A stretch of 64,000 nt of DNA from Actinomycetota bacterium (lineage in GTDB: Bacteria; Actinomycetota; Actinomycetes; S36-B12; FW305-bin1). The notes beneath the pieces are model-generated. The model was not told where the DNA came from, did no database searches, and saw only the letters and a program-made list of their open reading frames with translations. A program made the translations under genes and the position numbers. Shown here one piece after another: positions 26,696 to 34,915 of the stretch. Position 1 is the first letter of the stretch, and every line of letters begins with the position of its first letter. The stretch lies in the NCBI GenBank assembly GCA_004297305.1, contig SCTR01000011.1, positions 105,503-169,502 of the forward strand, read 5' to 3'.

Positions 26696-27082
26696 TCAGC
26701 TCAGGTAGGCCGACAACACGTCCGCCTCGCGGCGAAGCCGCTGCGCATCCTCGACCCGTCCGAGGCTGTCGTACCGGTCGGCCTCCGACAGCCGCTCGGT
26801 GATCTGGTCGCGCAGGATGGCGTGCAGCTCGTCGCTACCCAGCCGGCGGCGCGCGGCCTCGGTCGAACCCACGCCGGTCCGCGCTCCGGCGACGTGGTCG
26901 CCTGCCGCGCCTGGGGTTTCGACGGTCGGGTCGACCGCCGCGGCGTTGTCGATGGCGGCGATCGCCGTCCGCAGCGCCGTCACCGCGTCGGGTCGCCGAG
27001 CCTTCATCGCGACGACGAGGTCGGCTCGCAGGACAGCCCGAAGCGCGTCGTCGGCGGCAGTTGCGTCGTCGGCCGGACTCAA
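26696..27082 (-). CDS. GatB/YqeY-like small protein
   Basis: A 128-residue protein. RAVLRADLVVAMKARRPDAV near residue 15 and the C-terminal DELHAILRDQITERLSEADRY ... READVLSAYLS match the GatB/YqeY domain that also ends the GatB amidotransferase subunit, where it contacts tRNA. Free-standing YqeY proteins have no settled function. A TTG start at 27080-27082 is chosen: it follows AGGGG by nine bases and leads to the conserved domain, whereas the open frame upstream is Arg-rich. Divergent from the cupin-VOC gene. Confidence 0.7.
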   Translation of the reverse strand: MSPADDATAADDALRAVLRADLVVAMKARRPDAVTALRTAIAAIDNAAAVDPTVETPGAAGDHVAGARTGVGSTEAARRRLGSDELHAILRDQITERLSEADRYDSLGRVEDAQRLRREADVLSAYLS

Positions 27083-27213
27083 TGTCGTTCGCCCCTGTCT
27101 CGCGCCGGTGCGGCCCGCCCTGCCCGCCACGGCTGGGAGAGCCGCGCGGCTGCTGGCACGCTGGGGGCAGCGCCGTACGCCGTACCCCGTGTCGATCATC
27201 TCAGGAGGCCGCC

Positions 27214-28032
27214 GTGGACTCGATCTCCCTCAGCAGCATCGCCGACGACCAGCTGGACCTCGCGCGACGTGCGCACAGCGGCCGAGCCGCCCACACGATC
27301 CGCGGCGGCCACCATCACGCGCTACGCCAGACGGTGCTCGCCCTCGTCGCCGGTCAGGAGCTGGCCGAGCATGACAGCCCCGGTGAGGCGACGCTGACCG
27401 TGCTGCGAGGCAGGGTCCGGCTCGCCACCGCGACCGAGCAGTGGGACGGACAGCAGCACGACGTCCTGGTCCTGCCCGCCGACCGGCACTCGGTGCTCGC
27501 GGTCGACGATGCGGTGATCCTGCTGACCGTCGCCGTCGCTGCGGCGGCACCGGCACCCGGGCTGCGCCCAGAGAACCCGGTCTTCACCTCCAGCGTCTAC
27601 TACCGCGACCCCGTCGCCGCGCTCGACTGGCTGCAGCGGGTATTCGGCTTCGATGTCACGATGGCCATCGAGGGTCCCCCTGACGCCCCGCAGATGTGTC
27701 ACTACGAACTGAGTTGCGCCGGCCGGGGCCGAGTCATGATCGGGGCCGAGTGGTCGGCGCCGTATCGCAGCCCGGCCAGCGTCGACGGCACCAATACCCA
27801 GTCGGTCCACGTCGAACTGTCCGGCGGACTCGACGAGCACTGCGAGCGGGCTCGCGCGGCGTCCGCGGTGATCGTGATGGAGCCGCAGGACCAGTTCTAC
27901 GGCGCTCGCACGTACGCCGCTGTCGACCTCGAAGGCCACCGCTGGACCTTCTCGGTCCAGCTGCGCGAGGTGACCCGTGCCGAGGCGGCGGCCGCCCTGG
28001 GACAGCCGATCTTCGCGCCCGACTGGCGGTGA
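27214..28032 (+). CDS. Cupin-VOC fusion protein
   Basis: A 272-residue protein with two domains. Residues ~1-110 form a cupin-like beta barrel (HHHALRQTVLALVAGQELAE, then DSPGEATLTVLRGRVRL, then HDVLVLPADRHSVLA). Residues ~125-265 form a glyoxalase/VOC domain (VYYRDPVAALDWLQRVFGFD, then GTNTQSVHVEL, then YAAVDLEGHRWTFSVQ). Both folds use metal centres, so a two-step dioxygenase or isomerase is possible. GTG 27214 is chosen because AGGAGG lies 5-6 bases before it. Fusion of these domains is uncommon but seen in actinobacteria. Function not assigned. Confidence 0.78.
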   Translation: MDSISLSSIADDQLDLARRAHSGRAAHTIRGGHHHALRQTVLALVAGQELAEHDSPGEATLTVLRGRVRLATATEQWDGQQHDVLVLPADRHSVLAVDDAVILLTVAVAAAAPAPGLRPENPVFTSSVYYRDPVAALDWLQRVFGFDVTMAIEGPPDAPQMCHYELSCAGRGRVMIGAEWSAPYRSPASVDGTNTQSVHVELSGGLDEHCERARAASAVIVMEPQDQFYGARTYAAVDLEGHRWTFSVQLREVTRAEAAAALGQPIFAPDWR

Positions 28033-28149
28033 GTTCGTCACCGACAAACTGGCCGACAGTCAAGCTCAACTGACATCGTCGCGGCCGCGTCATGCGCCCA
28101 TGCGCGCAAACCCCTGTCGGGCAGGGCCTCCCCCAAGCGGAGCGGACGC

Positions 28150-28168
28150 TCCATAATTGGTCCATAAT
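28150..28168. promoter_or_regulatory. 11-bp-spaced direct repeat TCCATAAT upstream of MFS gene
   Basis: TCCATAAT occurs at 28150-28157 and 28161-28168, one helical turn apart, about 50-70 bases upstream of the MFS start. It could be a regulator site or a pair of AT-rich -10 elements. Weak evidence. Confidence 0.35.
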
Positions 28169-28220
28169 CCTGACTAAACGGACGGTGGTGGCTGAGGAAG
28201 TCGGCCGAGGGAGGCGACGG

Positions 28221-29657
28221 GTGGGGACGAACACTCGACCCGGCGAGGCGGTCGAGCACCCCGCCCCTCCCATCAGCCGCGGCCGGCTGGTCTGGGTTCT
28301 CACGGCCATCTCCCTGGCCCCGTTCAGCATCAGCCTGCTGACCTCGGCCGTCCTGCCGCTGCTGACGACGCTCCCGCGCACCACGGGCCTGTCGGTCGGG
28401 ACGGTCAACCTCGTCGTCTCGGTCACCATCCTCGCCGGGACGGTGGCGACTCCGGTGCTGGGACGCCTGGCCGATGTCGTGGGCAAACGACCGGTGTACC
28501 TGGTCTCGCTTAGCCTCGTCGTCGTGGGCTGCGTCCTGTCAGCCGCTACTGACAACTTCGTCGTTCTGTTGCTGGGCAGGCTGTTACAGGGTCCCGGGCT
28601 GGCGATCGTGCCGGTCAGCATGGCTGTCGTCGCCGATCTGGTACCGCCGCGTCAGCTCCGCTTCGCGATCTCGTACATCACTGTCGCCCTGGCGATAGGG
28701 GCCGTCGGCGGCCTGGTCGTCGGCGGTGCCATCGCCCAGCTCAGCGACGACCCGTCCTTGTTGTTCTGGGTCCTCACCGCTGTCTCGGCATCGGCGTTGG
28801 CCGCCGCCTGGTGGCAGGTGCCGCGTTCGCCCGGGATCGCCGGTGGGCGAGTCGATCTCATCGGTGCCGGCCTGCTCATGGTCGGTCTCGGCGGGCTGCT
28901 GCTGACTTTGTCGCAGGGCAGTAGCTGGGGCTGGTCGTCACCGGCCATCCTGGGCTGCGCGGCGGCGGGCCTCGCGGGTATCGCCGGTTGGGTGGTGTCG
29001 GCGTACCGACTGCCCGATCCGCTCGTGGACATGCCGGCCTTCCTGAGCCGGCAGATGACGTCGCTGAACGTGTCCGGGGTCTGCGTCGGAGCGACGAACT
29101 ACGCTCTGCTGCTTGCCGTCCTGGCCATTGCCGCCGCCGATCCGGCGACGGCCGGCTACGGGCTGGGGTTGGGGCTGCTGGCCGGTTCCGCCCTGCTCAT
29201 TCCCGGGATGCTCGCCCAAGGTGCCACCGCGACATTGGTGGGCGTCATCGCCCGCCGGTCCGGCCCGTTCGCCCCGACCGTGGTCGGCCACCTGGTCATC
29301 CTGTCCGGGCTGGTGCTCATCATCTGCTGGCACGACAGCGCGTGGGCACTGGTGGTGGGTTCCACTGTCGGCATCAGCGGCTACGGCCTGGTCCTGCCGT
29401 CCTATCCAGCGATCATCGTGAGCATCGTCGAGCCCTCACGGTGGGGCGTCGCGAACGGGATGAACTTCATCGTGCGCGCGGTCGGCCAGACCGTCGGCGC
29501 CACCGGGACCGGCGTCGTCGTCACGGTCGCCACCGCGGCGTCGGTGACCGCCATAGCTCCGTTGTGGAGCTATCAGGCCGCGCTGGCCGTGTGCGGGCTG
29601 GGCCTCGCCGTCAGCATCCCGTTGCTGCTGATCCGGCCAGCCGCCCGAGCCAGCTAG
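28221..29657 (+). CDS. MFS transporter
   Basis: A 478-residue transporter with ~14 hydrophobic segments, beginning after a polar N-terminus at RGRLVWVLTAISLAPFSISL. Motif A is GRLADVVGKRPVYLVSLS. MAVVADLVPPRQLRFAISYI and FWVLTAVSASALAAA are family-like. It is of the EmrB/QacA-like or nitrate-type drug:H+ antiporter class; its substrate is unknown. GTG 28221 is chosen because GAGGGAGG lies about six bases upstream. It is not beside a regulator gene; an 11-bp-spaced repeat lies upstream at 28150-28168. Confidence 0.87.
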   Translation: MGTNTRPGEAVEHPAPPISRGRLVWVLTAISLAPFSISLLTSAVLPLLTTLPRTTGLSVGTVNLVVSVTILAGTVATPVLGRLADVVGKRPVYLVSLSLVVVGCVLSAATDNFVVLLLGRLLQGPGLAIVPVSMAVVADLVPPRQLRFAISYITVALAIGAVGGLVVGGAIAQLSDDPSLLFWVLTAVSASALAAAWWQVPRSPGIAGGRVDLIGAGLLMVGLGGLLLTLSQGSSWGWSSPAILGCAAAGLAGIAGWVVSAYRLPDPLVDMPAFLSRQMTSLNVSGVCVGATNYALLLAVLAIAAADPATAGYGLGLGLLAGSALLIPGMLAQGATATLVGVIARRSGPFAPTVVGHLVILSGLVLIICWHDSAWALVVGSTVGISGYGLVLPSYPAIIVSIVEPSRWGVANGMNFIVRAVGQTVGATGTGVVVTVATAASVTAIAPLWSYQAALAVCGLGLAVSIPLLLIRPAARAS

Positions 29658-29761
29658 GCGGACAGCGCCGCCAGGTCCCGCGGAGTCGCTGGCTCGACAA
29701 ATGAGCGTCCGGGTGCTCGACCCGCCGATGACTGACCTCGCGGGCCCGCGCGTCGAAAACG

Positions 29762-30892
29762 CTAGGGCGTGCTCCTGATGTCCGCGACGATGCCCGATTC
29801 CGTCACGTGCCTGCGTGAGACGACGGTGCCGTCGGGAAGCCCGGCCCATGCGCCACCAGACCACAGGGCGGCTCGCTCGGCGTCGACGAGTGTCACCGTC
29901 TCCTCCCAGATCCCCGGGGCCGCCGCGACGACCACCAGTTCGTCGCGGACACCTTCGGACTGTCGGGCGATCCGGACAGCGGGATGCCCGGCAACCGTCG
30001 TCTTGCCGGTGACGGTCCAGGACTGCGGGAGCAGTCCTATGGCTTCGATCAGCGTGGCGCGCTGCGCTGAGGTCAGCCACGGCACGGTCATCAGAGAGAT
30101 GACCGCGTCTGCTGCATTCGCGTCCGGGTCCTGTGCCCGCAGCGGTGTGCCCAGGTCGCTGCTGATCCGGTCCAGCAGCTCCCGGGGATCGGTGGGCAGG
30201 GACGAGGTGTAGGCCGGTGTCGGCTCAGTCAGGCTGCCGCCGCGCTCGCAGGGGTTGGCCGGCTCGCCTTCGGCTGCCGAGTCCCACAGCTGCGAGCCGA
30301 CCCACTCATGGGTCCCCCCGGCCGCCGCCGTCCTGTCCTCAGCCGCGACGCCTTCGCCGTTCGCCCAGCCATACCAGATACTGCGGTCCTGCGGCGTCAG
30401 AAACCGGTACGGCTGCCACGATTCAACTTGCCGGTCCTTGCAGATGGTGCCCTGCCAGCGCTGGATCGTACGCGCGTCCCAGTACCGAGCGGGGGTCGAG
30501 TCGGCAACGGGGTATGTCGACAGGAGAGCCAGCTGATCCTCGCGCCAGTAGGCGTACCTGTCGCCGAGCGGTGTGGCCGTCACCTTTGTCGCGAGCTGGT
30601 CGAGCTCCGCAGCAGCAGCGTTCGGCAGCCACGATCCCGTCGCGTGGCGGGTGCCGGTGGGGGCGGGCGTGCTGCGGGGGATGACGACAGGCACCGCCAG
30701 CACAGCCGCGGCAGCGACGCCTGCAACGAGACACCGGAGCACCGCGCGATGGCGACGGACACGTCGCCGGCTGTCGACGTCGAGGACGGTTGCGGCAGCC
30801 CAGATCGCGTCCATCGGCAGTTCGGGCAGCGGCGAGCCGGTCAGGGGATCCGCGGTGCGGAGGCGGGTGAGGACGTCGCCTTCGGCAATCAT
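29762..30892 (-). CDS. CU044_5270 family membrane protein, sigma-factor partner
   Basis: A 376-residue protein of the CU044_5270 family. It has a cytoplasmic N-terminus (~50 residues), one TM helix (VLRCLVAGVAAAAVLAVPVV) and an extracytoplasmic domain with WQGTICKDRQVESWQPYRF and Cys in NPCERGG. The end carries the family pattern AGHPAVRI..EELVV..GTVV. Family members sit next to sigma-70 genes and probably sense signals outside the cell, as an anti-sigma or co-sensor. It overlaps the sigma gene by four bases (ATGA), so it is coupled. The role as anti-sigma factor is inferred, not proved. Confidence 0.82.
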   Translation of the reverse strand: MIAEGDVLTRLRTADPLTGSPLPELPMDAIWAAATVLDVDSRRRVRRHRAVLRCLVAGVAAAAVLAVPVVIPRSTPAPTGTRHATGSWLPNAAAAELDQLATKVTATPLGDRYAYWREDQLALLSTYPVADSTPARYWDARTIQRWQGTICKDRQVESWQPYRFLTPQDRSIWYGWANGEGVAAEDRTAAAGGTHEWVGSQLWDSAAEGEPANPCERGGSLTEPTPAYTSSLPTDPRELLDRISSDLGTPLRAQDPDANAADAVISLMTVPWLTSAQRATLIEAIGLLPQSWTVTGKTTVAGHPAVRIARQSEGVRDELVVVAAAPGIWEETVTLVDAERAALWSGGAWAGLPDGTVVSRRHVTESGIVADIRSTP

Positions 30893-31479
30893 CGCCGGGC
30901 CTCCAGTGGCTGGTGGCTGAGCTGTGGGGCGGGGTGAGTACCGGCCGAGCCGCTGTCAGCCTCCTCGGAGTCGGCGAGCGAGACCGCAAGCCGGGCTCGC
31001 AGGCGCTTCCATCGGGTTCTGGCCGCATCGGGCGTGATGCCGAGCACCTGCGCCGCCTGAACCAGGGTCAGGTCGTCCCAGGCCAGCAGCGTCGCCAGTT
31101 CGCGATCCTGCTCGCCGAGCGCCGCGAGCGTTGCGCGCACGACGAGGACGTCGGAGACCTGCTGGGCGAGGTCGGGCACTGCGCCCGGTGTCAGCGACCG
31201 GTCGTCGGAGTGCCGGCGCTCGCGGCTCCGCCGTCGTCGGCGTTCACGGCGACTGTCGGACAGCACATGCCTGGCCGTGACGAGCAGCCAGGGCAGCGGA
31301 TCGGATCCGATGTCGTCCAGTCGTTTCCACGCGGTCACGAACACAGCGCTGGCGACATCTTGGGCGGCCGTCAGGTCCCCGGGCGGATCGGTCCGGCGGG
31401 CGGCGTAGGCGACAACAGCGTGCTGATGGGTGAGGAACATGTCGCGAAAGCGAGTTTCCCGCGCCTCGTCTGGCTGCAT
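30889..31479 (-). CDS. RNA polymerase sigma-70 family factor (ECF-like)
   Basis: A 196-residue sigma factor. Region 2 is FRDMFLTHQHAVVAYAARRT followed by AQDVASAVFVTAWKRLDDI, and region 4 is ALGEQDRELATLLAWDDLTL then VQAAQVLGITPDAARTRWKR. The gap between them is short, typical of ECF sigmas. ATG 31479 is chosen because AAGGGGG lies 5 bases before it; GTG 31494 would add five residues. It is transcribed first, with the CU044_5270 gene overlapping its end by four bases. This two-gene layout usually regulates a stress regulon. Confidence 0.88.
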   Translation of the reverse strand: MQPDEARETRFRDMFLTHQHAVVAYAARRTDPPGDLTAAQDVASAVFVTAWKRLDDIGSDPLPWLLVTARHVLSDSRRERRRRRSRERRHSDDRSLTPGAVPDLAQQVSDVLVVRATLAALGEQDRELATLLAWDDLTLVQAAQVLGITPDAARTRWKRLRARLAVSLADSEEADSGSAGTHPAPQLSHQPLEARR

Positions 31480-31609
31480 GAGTGCCCCCTTCACTCTCCA
31501 ATGGCCGCCGAGCCGGTGAGCGTGACAGGACTGTGTCAGCGAAAATGCTCGCGTGCCCAGCCCCGCCGTGGCGATGAGGGCGGATCGCAGCAGGCCGCGC
31601 CGCGGTCGC

Positions 31610-32035
31610 CTACGCGCCGGGCGTCACGTTCGTGCCGCCGACCTCGAAGTACGTCGTTCGACTGATGACGTCGCCCTTTCTCGTTGCTTCGGCGTGGGCG
31701 GTGCTCGACGGGATTTTCTGATCCCTGACAGCCCTCTCCGTTACTTCGAGCACAGTGCCGTCGTCGGATAGAATAAGGGTCAGCAGCTCCCACGGGCTGC
31801 CGGCCGGCCCGAAAGGGAAACTCAGTGCGGTGCCGGTCCGTCCGGCGTTGTCCCGCACCGCCTCTCCGATCGTGACGTCCGGCTGCCGGGCGAGGATCAG
31901 GAACAACGAGGAGCGCTGAGCGGCGCTGAGCGGCGCGATCGCCAGGAGCCGCGCCGCGCCACTTGCGACTGAGGTCTCGCCCAATACTGAACGAAGGTTG
32001 CGCTCAAGCTGCTCGGGATCGTCGGGCCCGACGTG
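31610..32035 (-). pseudogene. Decayed CU044_5270 family fragment
   Basis: In one frame, the ~140 residues from DDPEQLERNLRSVLGETSVA through LLAIAPLSAAQRSSLFLILA to SDDGTVLEVTERAVRDQK resemble the C-terminal half of the CU044_5270 protein encoded at 29762-30892 (TDPRELLDRISSDLGTPL ... PWLTSAQRATLIEAIGLLPQ ... VDAERAALW). The N-terminal half, TM helix and start codon are missing; upstream the frame becomes Arg-rich and unrelated. It is probably a relic of a duplicated sigma/CU044 locus, broken during insertion of the neighbouring segment. The fragment length is approximate. Confidence 0.6.
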
Positions 32036-32348
32036 CCCTCGCCCGCTACTACGCGGGATCGATCGGCCGCGTTCGGGAACCGGCCCGCGCCGAAGGTCAG
32101 CATTCCGGTATCCACCGGTCAGCTGAGAGGCGCTCGTGGACCTGGCGGGGGACAACTGACCTGCGTCCGCAAGCTTGCCGGCTTCGCCGAGGCCGCCAGG
32201 CGAGACGCGACGGCCGTTCCAACGCAGCTGCGACCAGCGCGGCAAGGTGACAACCTGTCGGCGACGGGGCCGAGCTGGGTCCACGTACTCTTCCCGCCAC
32301 AACCTCTGTCGGGCGGGCCGTAAGGTGCAAAGTCGGAGGAGGGACCAC

Positions 32349-33143
32349 ATGAACGCAATGAAGCAACGCGATCTGCCATCAAGACCAATGCGTCCGGCCC
32401 TGACTGCCATGGCAGAGTTCTGGAACAGTGAGATACGGCGGTGGGTTGACGGCGATCACGTGCTGTCTCCAACACTGCGGCGGTGGCAACGCTCCTACAA
32501 TGGCCGAGCGGACGGAGTAGTCGATCTTGATGTCTTCCCAGAGCCATTTATCGGTCCCCTGAGGCGCTCCGCCGCTCCCGCCCTGGTTATGCTCGGCCTG
32601 AACCCGGGCGCTCCGGCCCCTAGCTTTCAGGGGCCCAACGGGATCTTCACACAGCAGATCGCGCGAACCAGCTACTCCGAGTGGGCCGCAAGTGGTCCCT
32701 ACACCTGCGTCGCATGGGAGAACGCCAACGGCAGGAACAAGTACCATCGGGACCGAGCCGCCTTTGCGCAACGACTCCACCAGAATGAGTCCATCAGACC
32801 CGAAGACCTGCTCTATCTGGAACTCTATCCATTCCATTCGAGGCGCGTGACCGGTCCGATAAGGCCGCCGTTGGACCTCTTGCAGCGTTTCGTGTTTGAT
32901 TCCATTGCCGAGCTCGATGTGGAATTTGTATTCGCCTTCGGAAGTCCTTGGTACGCAGCGGCGAGAATGCTGACGCTAGGCGAAGGGGTATCACTAGAGG
33001 TGGCTTGGAGTGCACCCAGTCGCTCTGCCCGACGCTACCGAATTAATGCCGAGCAGTCATTAATCGTTCTCTCACAGAGTGGATACGCCGGACCTCCTGG
33101 CCCCCAGGATACTGAAGCCCTTCGTCAAGAGCTGATGGGATGA
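32349..33143 (+). CDS. Uracil-DNA-glycosylase-like protein of unknown function
   Basis: A 264-residue protein. Residues 82-87 read LGLNPG, the superfamily motif A of uracil-DNA glycosylases (GxNPG as in SMUG/MUG). The middle VFAFGSPWYAAARML resembles the central strand-helix. LSQSGYAGPPG at ~242-252 sits where motif B (HPS) would be but lacks the His, so activity is uncertain. Start ATG 32349 has GGAGGAGGGA upstream. Codon use is less GC-rich than flanks (for example tttgattccattgccgag), which suggests transfer. The AAA ATPase gene ends 75 bases away on the other strand. DNA repair or phage-defence role is inference. Confidence 0.65.
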   Translation: MNAMKQRDLPSRPMRPALTAMAEFWNSEIRRWVDGDHVLSPTLRRWQRSYNGRADGVVDLDVFPEPFIGPLRRSAAPALVMLGLNPGAPAPSFQGPNGIFTQQIARTSYSEWAASGPYTCVAWENANGRNKYHRDRAAFAQRLHQNESIRPEDLLYLELYPFHSRRVTGPIRPPLDLLQRFVFDSIAELDVEFVFAFGSPWYAAARMLTLGEGVSLEVAWSAPSRSARRYRINAEQSLIVLSQSGYAGPPGPQDTEALRQELMG

Positions 33144-33218
33144 GTTCAGTGCGCCACCGTCGGCACCTACGCGGCGCCTCGCTCGCCCGCCGACCGCTGA
33201 GACGGGCAGGCCCGGCCG

Positions 33219-34400
33219 CTACTCCTCGCGGGCTTGGCGGGAGATGAACGCAGCCATTCCTGGGACAGTGAACGCGACCCGACCGTGCTCAGGGGCGAAG
33301 ATGAGGCCCTTGCTGATCAGGTTGGCGCGTGTCGGGCTGAGGGACGACACCGCTCGGCCCATTCGCCCGGCGACTGCCGCAGCAGTGGACCCGTCATCGC
33401 CATCGATCGCCATGGCGCCCAAGTAGCGCTGCTCCGCGCGCGTAGCGCGGTCCCAGCGAGCCCGGTAGAACCCGGTGTCCAAGGCTGCCTGGCCGATCGC
33501 CGCGCCGACACGGGCGTCAATGAGCGTGATTCGGTCGGATCCCGTCGCGCAGTCCCAAGAGTCCTTTCCGAACTGCTGCAGAAAGTAGGGGAACCCGGTA
33601 GCGGCCGTCAGGACGTGCTCGGCAGCGTCGTCGTCCCAGGCCACCGACTCCGCCCGCGCCGGCTCGGTGAGGGCGAGTGCCGCGTCCCGCGCGGGCAGGG
33701 CGTAGATGTGATGGAAGACGAATAGGCGCTCGCTGTACGACTTTGCCTCGGCCAGCACCCGAGGCAGGCTGGGCAACCCGGCAAGGGAGATGAGGACCCG
33801 CCAGTCCTCTTGCCCTGCCTGATGGGCCAGCGAACACAATGCGACGAGTTCGTCTTTGGTGAGGTCCTGAGCCTCGTCGATGAGAATTGCGACCCCGACG
33901 CCCTCCTCGACGGCTAGCTCGGAAAGGTCGTACAGGGATCGGGCCAGGTCGAACTCCAGGGCCCCGGTGTTGGCTCCGCCGCCGCCGACGCCGTCGAGGT
34001 CCAGGCCGAAGGTCCAGTTGCCCGACGTGTCTACCGAGGCCCGGAGGCTGAGAACGGTCTTGATCGCACGCAGCAGCCGCGCGGGGCGCGAGGGTCCGGC
34101 GGCGCGGTCTGTGAGGGGGCCACGCAGTGCCTCGGTGAGCGAGGCGCGCAGTGGCTTGTCGGTGGCAGCCTCGAGCTTGGCGACGATCCAGCCCCGGTCG
34201 CGGGCGGCCTTGGCCTGGGTGTTGAGCAGAACCGTCTTGCCGACCCCGCGCAGTCCGTAGAGGACCACCGGCCGGGCATTGCGACCGTTCTCGATGCGGG
34301 TCAGGGCGGTGTCCCAATCGGCCAGCTGCTCGTTGCGGCCGACCAGCGCAGCCGGGCGGAGGCCCGCCCCGGGCTGGTACGGGTTACGCACCGGATCCAC
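33219..34400 (-). CDS. AAA ATPase / ORC1-like ATP-binding protein
   Basis: A 393-residue P-loop ATPase. Walker A is GLRGVGKT (49-56), Walker B ILIDEAQD (173-180), and the N-terminus RNPYQPGAGLRPAALVGRNE is typical of ATPases with an N-terminal tether. Residues 290-390 form a winged-helix-like end (ARWDRATRAEQRYLGAMAID and GRVAFTVPGMAAF). This resembles ORC/Cdc6-like or defence-linked AAA proteins that act in oligomers. GTG 34400 follows GAGG. The upstream 34425-34448 region may hold its promoter (TGTAAC, 17 bases, TATACA read on the minus strand). The substrate is unknown. Confidence 0.75.
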   Translation of the reverse strand: MDPVRNPYQPGAGLRPAALVGRNEQLADWDTALTRIENGRNARPVVLYGLRGVGKTVLLNTQAKAARDRGWIVAKLEAATDKPLRASLTEALRGPLTDRAAGPSRPARLLRAIKTVLSLRASVDTSGNWTFGLDLDGVGGGGANTGALEFDLARSLYDLSELAVEEGVGVAILIDEAQDLTKDELVALCSLAHQAGQEDWRVLISLAGLPSLPRVLAEAKSYSERLFVFHHIYALPARDAALALTEPARAESVAWDDDAAEHVLTAATGFPYFLQQFGKDSWDCATGSDRITLIDARVGAAIGQAALDTGFYRARWDRATRAEQRYLGAMAIDGDDGSTAAAVAGRMGRAVSSLSPTRANLISKGLIFAPEHGRVAFTVPGMAAFISRQAREE

Positions 34401-34614
34401 CGACCTCGCCCCGATCTCTAGGGATGTATAACGCGGTATAGCGAAATGTTACACACCTCAATACTTCCCTACACCCGAGGCTGATGGCGCTGGCCTCTTC
34501 GTCGCCACCTGGGTGATCGGGCTCGTCAGAGCTGGTAGATAGCACGAAACGGTAATCGATATTGGTACGTCAGGTGCCAACCGTCACCGACTGGCAAGGC
34601 CACAGATCAGACAG
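34401..34614. other. AT-richer gap between AAA gene and tRNA-Ser
   Basis: No gene is supported here. On the minus strand a possible promoter (TGTAAC, 17 bases, TATACA ending at 34425) would serve the AAA gene. The rest is tRNA leader or downstream sequence without repeats I could match elsewhere. Confidence 0.35.
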
Positions 34615-34699
34615 CGGAGGGCGAGGGATTCGAACCCTCGGAGCATTGCTGCTCAGCGGTTTTCAAGACCGCCGCACTCGGCCACTATGCGAGCCCTCC
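34615..34699 (-). tRNA. tRNA-Ser (anticodon UGA)
   Basis: An 85-base cloverleaf: the acceptor stem is GGAGGGC with GCCCTCC, the anticodon loop reads CTTGAAA (anticodon UGA at 34665-34663), there is a long variable arm typical of class II tRNA-Ser, and the T arm is GGTTCGAATCC. CCA is not encoded. tRNA-Ser genes are common attachment sites, which fits the foreign-looking ATPase and glycosylase-like genes next to it. I did not find a repeated 3' end elsewhere in the window. Confidence 0.95.
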
Positions 34700-34915
34700 G
34701 GCGCGCGGCGTACCACGCGGCCGCCATCTTCGCAGGCCTCGGCCGGCCCGAGCGGCGACTGGCTCACCGCGAGCCGTCGGCTCGGCTGACCGCACCGCCG
34801 GCGCTGACCACGACCGAGCCCGTCCGCGGGACTTCAGCCCGGCCGGACGGTGGCCGATACAGCGGTGAGTTCTGTCCGCATCGCGGCGGACGACGTCGAC
34901 CGAGGAGGGACGGAC

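Noticed and set aside
34615..34699. Attachment-site duplication of the tRNA-Ser 3' end
   Set aside because: I could not find a second copy of GGTTCGAATCCCTCG or its complement elsewhere in the window.
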